NCBI GenBank assembly: GCA_028282625.1
Contig: JANQHP010000068.1
Location: 1-7,306 of the forward strand
Length of the DNA stretch: 7,306 nucleotides
DNA from: Rickettsiales bacterium
GTDB taxonomy: Bacteria > Pseudomonadota > Alphaproteobacteria > Rickettsiales > UBA8987
Direction of reading: 5' to 3'
Both the position numbers and the translations under genes were made by a program. Every line of letters starts with the position of its first letter. The stretch's first letter is position 1. Shown piece after piece: positions 1 to 5,907 of the stretch. Below the pieces are notes generated by a model. That model made no database searches and had not been told where the DNA came from. It saw only the letters and a list, made by a program, of their open reading frames with translations.

Positions 1-616
1 TTGGAAGTAGGTATAGCGGCGCTGAAATAAAAGAGGAAAGGCTTTGCCTGGTTTCCTCCAGTGGCAATGCTTCTGGATGTGGTGTGGCGGTGATAATCAC
101 AGCATGAATGTTCGCATGTTTTTGCTGCAGGGCATAGAAGGCGGTGAGGGTATGGCTTAAAGAACCGAGATAACTACCTACGACTAGAATGACGGGCCAG
201 TTCAGGGCGGTCATCCAATCCAAGACCGTTTTTTTTTCGTTTAAGGGCACCATCACGCCACCAATGCCTTCTACCAGATGAAGGGCATTGGGGTGCACTT
301 TATGCTTCTTGGTACAAAAATCTAGTAGGGTATCCATGACCACGGCGTTGCCTTCCTTGCGTGCGGCCATATCAGGGGAAAGAGGCGCTTGGTAACGAAA
401 GCAGCACATATCGGCAAGGTGCTCTTCGGTCAGGTTTTTTCCCATGGCGCGGAGCAGGAGATGGATATCTCCTTCCTCTTGCATATCAAACCCACTGACC
501 ACAGGTTTAGTCACGCAAAGGGGGATGCCTGTGTGGGTGGCCTGATGCGCCAAGGCGGCGGTGACCAGTGTTTTGCCAATATTGGTGCCACTGGATGTAA
601 TAAAGAATTTTTTCAT
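1..616 (-). CDS. bioD: Dethiobiotin synthetase BioD (3' end cut by window edge)
   Basis: BioD is the ATP-dependent cytosolic enzyme that carboxylates and closes the ureido ring of 7,8-diaminopelargonate to give dethiobiotin, the step before BioB. I translated 205 codons from ATG 616-614 to base 2 with no stop, so the gene leaves the window. About 20 residues seem to be missing compared with the roughly 225-aa E. coli enzyme. Visible motifs are a P-loop SSGTNIGKT (residues 8-16), KPVVSG (37-42; substrate-binding Lys37), LVEGIGG (114-120; the family usually has VEGAGG) and WPVILVVGSYLG (140-151). These align closely with E. coli BioD. The start lies 5 bp after the bioC stop, and I see no Shine-Dalgarno sequence, so translation may be coupled to bioC. 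A run of nine A on the coding strand (T at 229-237) falls in the Glu-Lys-Lys-Thr stretch. I am very sure of the assignment. Confidence 0.95.
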   Translation of the reverse strand, partial: MKKFFITSSGTNIGKTLVTAALAHQATHTGIPLCVTKPVVSGFDMQEEGDIHLLLRAMGKNLTEEHLADMCCFRYQAPLSPDMAARKEGNAVVMDTLLDFCTKKHKVHPNALHLVEGIGGVMVPLNEKKTVLDWMTALNWPVILVVGSYLGSLSHTLTAFYALQQKHANIHAVIITATPHPEALPLEETRQSLSSFISAPLYLLP

Positions 617-621
617 GGGCT

Positions 622-1440
622 TTAGGACATGTCTCTTTTTTGTGTATGCATATACAAAATATGCCAGGAAGCAAAGATGTTGGCGTGGGGTTCTTCCTCG
701 TTGTTTTGAACCGAAAAATGTGTGTGATAAAATGTTTCAAGCGTCTTAAGTGCCTTACGTGTGAAGGGATGGGTGCGCGCCAGGTGTTTGTTGCTGCCTC
801 CCACGCCGCGTAAAGAACCAAGCAGCTCGTTGATGCTGTGGTAGGTGCATCGAATTTTCTGAATTTGTAGCGAGATATGGGTAAAGCCTGCCTGCTTGGC
901 GGCGCTTTGCCAATCTAACGCGGAGTGAAAGGGCATTTTTCGCCCTTCTTGTCCTAAATGGGCAAGCCCTTGATCCAATTCACCTAATGTGCCTTCTATG
1001 GGGAAGGCGGCATAAAAATGCGCTCTTGGTGATAAGGCTTGGTGGATTTGCTTCAGGGTTTGTGTGGGGTCCTTGGACCATTGCAGTGCCATGGAGGATA
1101 AAGCAAGGGGTATGGTGCCGTTTGCAATGGGGAGGGCGGACATATTGGCTTGCAGGGGGCAAGTGTTGGGGTGCACCTTGGCCTGCGTACACATGCCATA
1201 GGCAATATCGAGCGCCAAGACTTTTTGGGTGGTGGGTAGTAAACGGGACAATACTCCCGGGCCTGCCCCAATATCCAAAATAGGCAGGGATGGTTCCAGC
1301 TGAGTGGATATTGTTCCTTCTATGCGACGCATCAGGTTGCTTGCCACGCGACGTTGCAAGGAGGCATGGCGGTCATAGCGGCAAGACGCACGGTTAAAGT
1401 CGCTTTGCAGCCACCGATCCTGTTTAGTCTGAGTGGACAT
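622..1440 (-). CDS. bioC: Malonyl-[ACP] O-methyltransferase BioC
   Basis: BioC is a SAM-dependent methyltransferase that methylates the free carboxyl of malonyl-ACP, so that fatty-acid synthase can build a disguised pimeloyl chain for biotin. The product is 272 aa. It shows the family's N-terminal block FNRASCRYDRHASLQ (residues 15-29), the SAM-binding motif I ILDIGAGPG (54-62), the acidic residue after strand 2 (LALDIA, Asp78), SSMALQW (115-121), a FPIEGTLGEL block (146-155) and the C-terminal ELLGSLRGVGGSN (205-217). That set separates BioC from generic class I methyltransferases such as UbiE. The gene overlaps the end of bioF by 17 bp in another frame and ends 5 bp before bioD, which indicates one operon bioF-bioC-bioD. 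I see no clear ribosome-binding site at the start. A BioH- or BioG-type esterase must act later to remove the methyl group, and none is visible in the window. Confidence 0.93.
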   Translation of the reverse strand: MSTQTKQDRWLQSDFNRASCRYDRHASLQRRVASNLMRRIEGTISTQLEPSLPILDIGAGPGVLSRLLPTTQKVLALDIAYGMCTQAKVHPNTCPLQANMSALPIANGTIPLALSSMALQWSKDPTQTLKQIHQALSPRAHFYAAFPIEGTLGELDQGLAHLGQEGRKMPFHSALDWQSAAKQAGFTHISLQIQKIRCTYHSINELLGSLRGVGGSNKHLARTHPFTRKALKTLETFYHTHFSVQNNEEEPHANIFASWHILYMHTQKRDMS

Positions 1441-2548
1441 ATGCTTTTATCGCGTGTGTTAATGTTTCTACCATATCAGATGTGTGTTGTGCCATAAAGG
1501 TGCATCTAAGGCGAGAGGTGCCAGAGGGCACGGTGGGAGGGCGAATGGCCTGCACGTAGCATTGGTGTTCACGTAGGGCGTGTGCTGCTTCTAGCGCTCT
1601 TTCTTCGTGCTTAAGGATATATGGTACGATGGGGCCATCTACTTCCGGTAAGCTTAGTGCATGAGCAAACGCACGCGCATGATTAACCGCAACATGAGCG
1701 ATGTCAGGATCTTTTTGCCACAACGCGAGAGACTTTTGGGCGGCGGCAAGGGCGGCGGGCGGCAGGGCGGTAGAATATATGACGCTGCGTGCCTTGTTGT
1801 GCATATAATCAATGACAGCTTGCGAGCTTGCGACGTAGCCACCGTAGCTTCCAAGCGCTTTGGAAAGTGTGCCGCTATATATATCGATGGAAGCTTCGTG
1901 CGGTATAATGCCAAATCCGTGGGCGTCATCGGCCATCAGCCAGGCATCATAGGCTTGTTTTAGAGCACCTATATCTTTCATTGGTGCCCTGTCTCCATCC
2001 ATACTAAAGAGCGTTTCGGTCACAATCATACAATGGCGGTGGGCGGAGCGGTGCTTTTTGAGCAAATCTTCCAAATGGTCCATGTCGTTATGTTTAAAAC
2101 GGTACCACGTGGCGCCGGACATGCGCACTGCATCGTAAATAGAGGCATGCGCCAGGCGATCGATCAGGATCAGATCCTTGCCTTCCATCAGGGCGGTGAT
2201 GGCACCAATATTGGCTAGATAGCCACTGCCAAAAACACAGGCGGCCTGTTGCTTTTTTACTTCTGCCAATGTGGCTTCAAGCGTTGCATAAAGCGGTGTG
2301 TTGCCGCTGACTAGGCGAGAGGCGCCGGCACCTGCACCGTAACGCGAAATGGCTTCCTGCGCGGCCGCAATCACCTCTTCGTGATGGCAAAAGCCGAAAT
2401 AGTTGTTGCTACTGAAATTGTAATATTTTGTATTGCCTATGGTAATACACGGACCGTTGCTGTGCTGCGTTGCAGCAACGCTGCGCAGGCGGTGTTGCGA
2501 TTCCAGCTCTTTTAATTGGGGCAGTAGCGTGTCGTCTAATGCTGGCAT
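1424..2548 (-). CDS. bioF: 8-amino-7-oxononanoate synthase BioF
   Basis: BioF is a PLP enzyme of the alpha-oxoamine synthase family that condenses pimeloyl-ACP or -CoA with L-alanine to give KAPA. I start it at ATG 2548-2546, giving 374 aa. The open frame extends 11 codons upstream to ATG 2581-2579 (385 aa), and automatic annotation may prefer that. I prefer the inner start because NFSSN then falls at residue 44, as in E. coli BioF (about 43), and because it frees about 50 bp for the divergent promoters. Neither start has a convincing Shine-Dalgarno. Numbered from the outer start, motifs are NFSSNNYFG (55-63), SGSGYLANIGA-like (118-127), DRLAHAS (141-147), DDAHGFG (218-224), the PLP lysine in SGTLSKALGSYGG (Lys241), IYSTALPPA (268-276) and AIRPPTVPSGTSRLR (345-359). 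It is the first gene of the minus-strand biotin operon, divergent from bioB. The identity is essentially certain. Confidence 0.97.
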   Translation of the reverse strand: MPALDDTLLPQLKELESQHRLRSVAATQHSNGPCITIGNTKYYNFSSNNYFGFCHHEEVIAAAQEAISRYGAGAGASRLVSGNTPLYATLEATLAEVKKQQAACVFGSGYLANIGAITALMEGKDLILIDRLAHASIYDAVRMSGATWYRFKHNDMDHLEDLLKKHRSAHRHCMIVTETLFSMDGDRAPMKDIGALKQAYDAWLMADDAHGFGIIPHEASIDIYSGTLSKALGSYGGYVASSQAVIDYMHNKARSVIYSTALPPAALAAAQKSLALWQKDPDIAHVAVNHARAFAHALSLPEVDGPIVPYILKHEERALEAAHALREHQCYVQAIRPPTVPSGTSRLRCTFMAQHTSDMVETLTHAIKAYVHSD

Positions 2549-2561
2549 TGGTAGGATTTTT

Positions 2562-2577
2562 TGTGCTATAAGGCACA
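2562..2577. promoter_or_regulatory. Candidate operator: TGTGC-N6-GCACA inverted repeat over a -10 box
   Basis: A perfect 5-bp inverted repeat, TGTGC (2562-2566) and GCACA (2573-2577), flanks TATAAG (2567-2572). TATAAG is a five-of-six match to a sigma-70 -10 box facing bioB and lies 27 bp before its start codon. I find no good -35 at 16-18 bp. On the other strand the same bases could serve bioF. Divergent bio arms are classically controlled by one operator between them (BirA in enterobacteria, BioR in many alphaproteobacteria). The repeat resembles neither consensus well; it matches 7 of 10 positions of the TTATCTATAA-type BioR site. A regulatory role is inferred from position and symmetry. 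Confidence 0.4.
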
Positions 2578-2584
2578 CCATGAT

Positions 2585-2591
2585 AAAGGAG
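2585..2591 (+). promoter_or_regulatory. Strong ribosome-binding site of bioB
   Basis: AAAGGAG ends 7 bp before ATG 2599 and fixes the bioB start. It stands out because most other starts in the window (bioF, bioC, bioD, bioA, the peptidase-like gene and the PhaC-like gene) lack an evident Shine-Dalgarno sequence. Confidence 0.8.
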
Positions 2592-2598
2592 TAATGCC

Positions 2599-3588
2599 AT
2601 GACGCAACTATCCTCTTTGCCGGCGATGTCTCCCTCTTCCATACGCCAAGATTGGTCTTTGGGTGAGGTGGAAAGCCTGTTTAACCAGCCTCTCAATGAT
2701 CTGTTGCTGGAAGCGCAGCAGATTCATCGTGAGCATTTTGTGGCCAATGAGGTGCAGGTGAGCACGCTGCTCAGCATTAAAACAGGCGGATGCCCGGAAG
2801 ATTGTGGCTATTGCTCACAAAGCGCGCATCACGATACACCGGTGAAGGCTACCAAGCTGATGGACAGTGAGGCTGTGATAGCGCAGGCTAAAAAGGCCAA
2901 GGAGGCCGGTGCTTCCCGTTTTTGCATGGGAGCGGCGTGGCGCAGCGTGAAGGACCGCGACATGCCTGCTATTGCGGAGATGATTGTGGGGGTAAAATCC
3001 TTAGGCATGGAAACATGCATGACCTTAGGCATGCTGGATGAACACCAGGCGCATACGCTCAAAGATGCCGGCCTGGATTATTACAACCATAATCTGGATA
3101 CCTCGGAAGCGTTTTACGACAAGATTATTACCACGCGCACCTATCAGGATAGGCTGGATACATTAGAGGCTGTGCGTGAGGCGGGCATCAAAGTGTGCTG
3201 TGGCGGTATTATGGGGCTGGGTGAAACGCGCCAGGATCGGGTGGCATTTCTGCATCAGCTTGCCACGTTGCCGCAGCACCCAGAGAGCGTGCCGATCAAT
3301 CAGCTGGTGCGTGTGGAAGGGACACCGCTCGCTCAAGGAGAGGAGCTGGATACGTTGGAGATGGTGCGTGTGATTGCGGTGGCGCGTATTTTGATGCCGG
3401 CTTCTTATGTGCGGCTTTCAGCGGGCAGGGAAGAGATGAGCGACGAGATGCAGGCCTTGTGCTTTTTTGCGGGTGTGAACTCTATTTTTTATGGGGATGT
3501 GCTGCTTACGGCGTCGAACCCTAAGGAGCATGAGGACCAGAAGCTTTTTGCTCGCCTTGGGCTTACCGCAAGTGAGTGCCAAGCTTGA
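2599..3588 (+). CDS. bioB: Biotin synthase BioB
   Basis: BioB is the radical-SAM enzyme that inserts sulfur into dethiobiotin to make biotin. The product is 329 aa, normal for the family. The radical-SAM [4Fe-4S] motif is GGCPEDCGYCSQS, with cysteines 65, 69 and 72. The second, sacrificial [2Fe-2S] cluster ligands are present as Cys109 (RFCMGAAWR), Cys140 (METCMTLG), Cys200 (KVCCGG) and Arg272 (SYVRLSAGR). The YYNHNLDTS block (161-169) and NSIFYGD (294-300) are also typical. The start is fixed by AAAGGAG 7 bp upstream. It heads the plus-strand arm of the cluster, divergent from bioF, and is followed 13 bp later by bioA, presumably on the same transcript. All catalytic residues are intact. Confidence 0.98.
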   Translation: MTQLSSLPAMSPSSIRQDWSLGEVESLFNQPLNDLLLEAQQIHREHFVANEVQVSTLLSIKTGGCPEDCGYCSQSAHHDTPVKATKLMDSEAVIAQAKKAKEAGASRFCMGAAWRSVKDRDMPAIAEMIVGVKSLGMETCMTLGMLDEHQAHTLKDAGLDYYNHNLDTSEAFYDKIITTRTYQDRLDTLEAVREAGIKVCCGGIMGLGETRQDRVAFLHQLATLPQHPESVPINQLVRVEGTPLAQGEELDTLEMVRVIAVARILMPASYVRLSAGREEMSDEMQALCFFAGVNSIFYGDVLLTASNPKEHEDQKLFARLGLTASECQA

Positions 3589-3601
3589 TCATAGCATAAC
3601 T

Positions 3602-4882
3602 ATGCCTAAGGATGTATCGGTGCCGGAGTGGGAACAAGAAGGCTTCTCCCATATATGGCTGCCTTATACGCAAATGCAACGCGCGCACTTTCCGCTGCCT
3701 GTTGTGGGGGCTGAAGGTTCGTATATCCATCTGGAGGATGGACGCAAGCTGCTGGATGGGATTGCCTCCTGGTGGAGCATGGCTTATGGCTACCAGCATC
3801 CTTCTATTGTGGATGCGATCACACGTCAGGCGAACCAGCTAAGCCACGTAATGTTTGCCGGTCTTGCGCATGAGCCGGCCTATAGGTTGGCCGCGCGCCT
3901 GGCCGGATTGGCGCCACAGGGGCTTGAGCGGGTGTTTTTCTCCGATTCGGGTTCGACGGCGGTAGAGGTGGCCCTTAAGATGGCGGTGCAGTATTGGAGC
4001 AATCAGGGGCGGCCTGGCAAGAAGAAATTTCTTTCGTTTAAACACGCCTACCATGGAGATACGATGGGTGCGATGTCACTCAGTGACCCGGATCGTGGGA
4101 TGCACCAGGTGTTTGGTGGGTATATGCCGCGTCAATATGTGGTAGGGTTGCCTAGGGAAGAATATGATTTTGTGGAGCTCGAAAATTTGCTCAAAGATAT
4201 TAAGGGGCAGGTGGCGGCGATGGTGTTGGAGCCGCTTGTGCAGTGTGCCGGCGGTTTTCGTATGCATAGCTCTGATGTGGTGGCCGCGCTGTATCACCTG
4301 GCGCACCAATATGACATGCTTTTTATTGCTGATGAGGTGGCCACAGGGTTTGGGCGTACCGGCAGCGATTTTGCCTGCTGTGAGGCGGGCATTACACCCG
4401 ATATACTTTGTGTGGGGAAAGCGCTCACCGGTGGGCATATTGGGTTAGCCGCTACCTTGGCGACAGAGGACGTGTTTGAGGCCTTTTCTTCCAACAAACT
4501 GGAGCACGCGCTGATGCATGGACCCACTTACATGGCCAATCCTCTGGCGTGCGCTGCAGCGTGTGCGGCGTTGGATCTTTATGAGCAGATGCAGGTGATA
4601 GAGAAGGTGGCGGCCATAGAAGCACAGATGCGCGAAGGTTTGGCTGCGGGCAATGGCCATGCTCGCGTGAAGGATGTAAGGGTGCGAGGGGCGATTGGTG
4701 CGATCGAGCTTGATGAGGTGAGCTGGGAGCAGATGTTTGCGCTTCGGGACTACGCGGTAGAGCAGGGTGTGTGGTTGCGGCCTTTTGGTCAGTGTTTTTA
4801 CCTGATGCCACCTTTTACGGTCACAGAATCGGAGCTTGCCAAGCTGATGGATGTGACGGTGAAGATGCTGGATCAGCTATAG
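3602..4882 (+). CDS. bioA: Adenosylmethionine-8-amino-7-oxononanoate aminotransferase BioA
   Basis: BioA is a PLP-dependent class III aminotransferase that moves an amino group from S-adenosylmethionine to KAPA, giving 7,8-diaminopelargonate. From ATG 3602 it is 426 aa, against 429 in E. coli. The frame is open upstream to 3491 inside bioB, but those 37 codons encode a basic, non-homologous stretch. Homology (HIWLPYTQM) begins about 17 residues after the chosen start, as expected. Motifs from this start are DGIASWWSMAYGY (52-64; substrate-pocket tryptophans), SGSTAVEVALKMA (116-128), YHGDTMGAMS (150-159), ADEVATGFGRTG (243-254; PLP-contacting Asp244), the Schiff-base lysine in CVGKALTGG (Lys273), MHGPTYMANPLACAA (305-319) and GVWLRPFG (389-396). 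It ends 13 bp before the palindromic element, and I see no separate terminator before that. Confidence 0.97.
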   Translation: MPKDVSVPEWEQEGFSHIWLPYTQMQRAHFPLPVVGAEGSYIHLEDGRKLLDGIASWWSMAYGYQHPSIVDAITRQANQLSHVMFAGLAHEPAYRLAARLAGLAPQGLERVFFSDSGSTAVEVALKMAVQYWSNQGRPGKKKFLSFKHAYHGDTMGAMSLSDPDRGMHQVFGGYMPRQYVVGLPREEYDFVELENLLKDIKGQVAAMVLEPLVQCAGGFRMHSSDVVAALYHLAHQYDMLFIADEVATGFGRTGSDFACCEAGITPDILCVGKALTGGHIGLAATLATEDVFEAFSSNKLEHALMHGPTYMANPLACAAACAALDLYEQMQVIEKVAAIEAQMREGLAAGNGHARVKDVRVRGAIGAIELDEVSWEQMFALRDYAVEQGVWLRPFGQCFYLMPPFTVTESELAKLMDVTVKMLDQL

Positions 4883-4895
4883 AGGCAGAATATTC

Positions 4896-4927
4896 AGACA
4901 CTGTTCGTTCATTATAACACTATGAGG
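4896..4927 (+). repeat. Left terminal inverted repeat of the palindromic element
   Basis: A 32-bp arm starting AGACACTGTTCG and ending ACTATGAGG. Its only difference from the reverse complement of the right arm is C at 4918, where the right arm implies T. An ATG at 4922-4924 lies inside it and opens a 28-codon frame running to TGA 5006-5008; I do not call this a gene. Confidence 0.85.
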
Positions 4928-5065
4928 GCGGAGCAGATTTTCTCGCAAAATATGTCCACTTCTTCGGATTTGTCGGAAATGAACGTCTACCGTGTTAAGC
5001 AACCTTGAAAGTGAAGGACACTTCCGGCGGTTGCTTGCCTTGTATCCGTTCCATTTCCGAGCAAA

Positions 5066-5097
5066 CCTCATAGTATTATAATGAACGAACAGTGTCT
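5066..5097 (-). repeat. Right terminal inverted repeat of the palindromic element
   Basis: A 32-bp arm, the reverse complement of the left arm apart from one base. Read on the minus strand it encodes the last residues Asp-Thr-Val-Arg-Ser-Leu and the TAA stop (5078-5076) of the prepilin-peptidase-like gene, so the repeat and the coding region overlap by about 22 bp. Confidence 0.85.
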
Positions 5098-5840
5098 AAG
5101 AACAAGAGTGCGTAGCTTAAGGAGATGGCCCCGGCATAAGGGTAGGGCGTTTGCCATTTGCACAGTTTTCCCAGCACCAGCACAAGCAGAAGCCCAGGAA
5201 TAATAAGGGCAAGGAAGAGCAGGTATTCTGCCCCGGGGAAAAAGACAGAAGCCACAACCATATATTTCATGTAGCGGTAGCTTTTGATAGGTTGGTAGCG
5301 CTTGGCATACCACTGGCTAAAGCACATGAATATGATGGCGCTGTAGCAAAATGTGATGGCCATCCAATCAAACTGTTCTGGGGGTTGCAATAGTGCGCCT
5401 GTGATGATCATGGTCAGAAGGATGGCATCGGGGACGTAGTGGTAGCTATAATCGGTGGCGGTGATAATGATTAAGCAAGTGAACAGGATCAGTCCTAGAA
5501 TGTAGTAGACATGCATATCCAGGCCAAAGCGCCACCAAAGCAGCAGTGAGGCACAGGTGCAGCTTAGCTCAATAAAGAAATAAACCGGTGAGATTTTGGC
5601 CTTACAGAAATAGCAGGCTCCTCGGTGCAACAGCCAGTTGAAGACAGGTATGAGGTCCCGTGTACGAAGCTTGGTACCGCAATGCGTGCAATGGGAGCGC
5701 CTTCCAAGCCACTTTCCAGCACAAGGCTCCTTGTGGTAAAGGCGGTAATAAGGCATGGTAGCATAGCTGCCGCAGCCAAGGCCAATGCCTAGCGCGAACA
5801 GATAACCCAATATGGTGCCAAATAGTTCCATTCCTGCCAT
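5076..5840 (-). CDS. Prepilin peptidase-like (A24 family) membrane protein, second catalytic Asp replaced
   Basis: A 254-aa polytopic membrane protein resembling PilD/GspO. That enzyme cleaves and N-methylates type IV pilin and type II secretion pseudopilin leaders at the inner membrane. Seen: an N-terminal hydrophobic segment with GCGSYATMPYYRL (22-34, cf. GSFLNVVIYRL), a zinc-binding-like loop with CxxC pairs at Cys51/54 and Cys76/79, SPVYFFIELSC (84-94), then several hydrophobic segments. The first catalytic aspartate is present in TATDYSYHYVPD (Asp130, Pro-Asp 137-138). The second, in GxGD followed by K, aligns with SYRYMKYM, where Tyr190 replaces Asp. The C-terminal TPYPYAGA block matches the family's KPIPFGP region, so the alignment is anchored on both sides. 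The last six codons and the stop come from the palindromic element. The start is uncertain (ATG 5840 or 5831, neither with a good ribosome site). No pilin or secretion genes are nearby. An inactive paralogue or decaying copy is likely. Confidence 0.8.
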   Translation of the reverse strand: MAGMELFGTILGYLFALGIGLGCGSYATMPYYRLYHKEPCAGKWLGRRSHCTHCGTKLRTRDLIPVFNWLLHRGACYFCKAKISPVYFFIELSCTCASLLLWWRFGLDMHVYYILGLILFTCLIIITATDYSYHYVPDAILLTMIITGALLQPPEQFDWMAITFCYSAIIFMCFSQWYAKRYQPIKSYRYMKYMVVASVFFPGAEYLLFLALIIPGLLLVLVLGKLCKWQTPYPYAGAISLSYALLFLDTVRSL

Positions 5841-5907
5841 GTGTTTTTATATCATAGTATCGCGTGAGTCGTATCATACTGCAACCCATATGGATCACAA
5901 TCATTAG
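5841..5907. promoter_or_regulatory. Divergent spacer with TATCATA direct repeats
   Basis: This 67-bp gap separates the peptidase-like gene from the PhaC-like gene and should hold both promoters. It contains TATCATA twice (5850-5856 and 5872-5878), 22 bp apart, about two helical turns. AGTAT (5856-5860) and ATACT (5876-5880) also form an inverted pair. I cannot identify a convincing -35/-10 pair for either gene, so the regulatory role is inferred. Confidence 0.25.

Larger units (their letters stand above)
4896..5097. mobile_element. MITE-like / palindromic element with 32-bp terminal inverted repeats
   Basis: A 202-bp stretch bounded by inverted repeats at 4896-4927 and 5066-5097 that match at 31 of 32 positions; outer bases are AGACACTGTTCGTTCATTAT. 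A second, imperfect palindrome is nested inside. TCGGAAATG (4973-4981) pairs with CATTTCCGA (5052-5060), AAGCAACC (4997-5004) with GGTTGCTT (5029-5036), and GAAAGTG (5007-5013) nearly with CACTTCC (5019-5025) around a 5-base loop. One strand could therefore fold into one long hairpin with a 38-base bulge (4928-4965) on the left side only. No transposase gene fits inside. I see no clear target-site duplication: left flank TATTC, right flank AAGAA. If the true ends are a TA target, the right one is TA (5097-5098) and the left one has become CA (4895-4896). A non-autonomous insertion or a Rickettsia-type palindromic repeat are both possible. Its position between converging genes would also let it act as a two-way terminator. 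Confidence 0.75.

Noticed and set aside
389..821. Plus- and minus-strand open frames of 60-100 codons over bioD and bioC
   Set aside because: They are shadows of the biotin genes in other frames, with no family resemblance and no ribosome sites.
2424..2448. TGTATT...AATACA inverted repeat in bioF
   Set aside because: It is within coding sequence, carries a mismatch, and has no regulatory context.
2467..2481. Perfect palindrome GCGTTGC-A-GCAACGC within bioF
   Set aside because: It lies inside conserved coding sequence (Ser-Val-Ala-Ala-Thr region) with no T-run after it, so it is neither a terminator nor a clear operator. Probably codon coincidence.
3491..3601. Upstream extension of bioA by 37 codons into bioB
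   Set aside because: The residues are basic and unlike any BioA N-terminus. They are the out-of-frame reading of the bioB 3' end.
4877..5071. A 64-codon minus-strand frame (MRFARKWNGYK...) covering nearly the whole palindromic element
   Set aside because: It is set entirely by the inverted-repeat sequence, overlaps the end of bioA, and has no ribosome site or recognisable family. It is most likely a chance frame.
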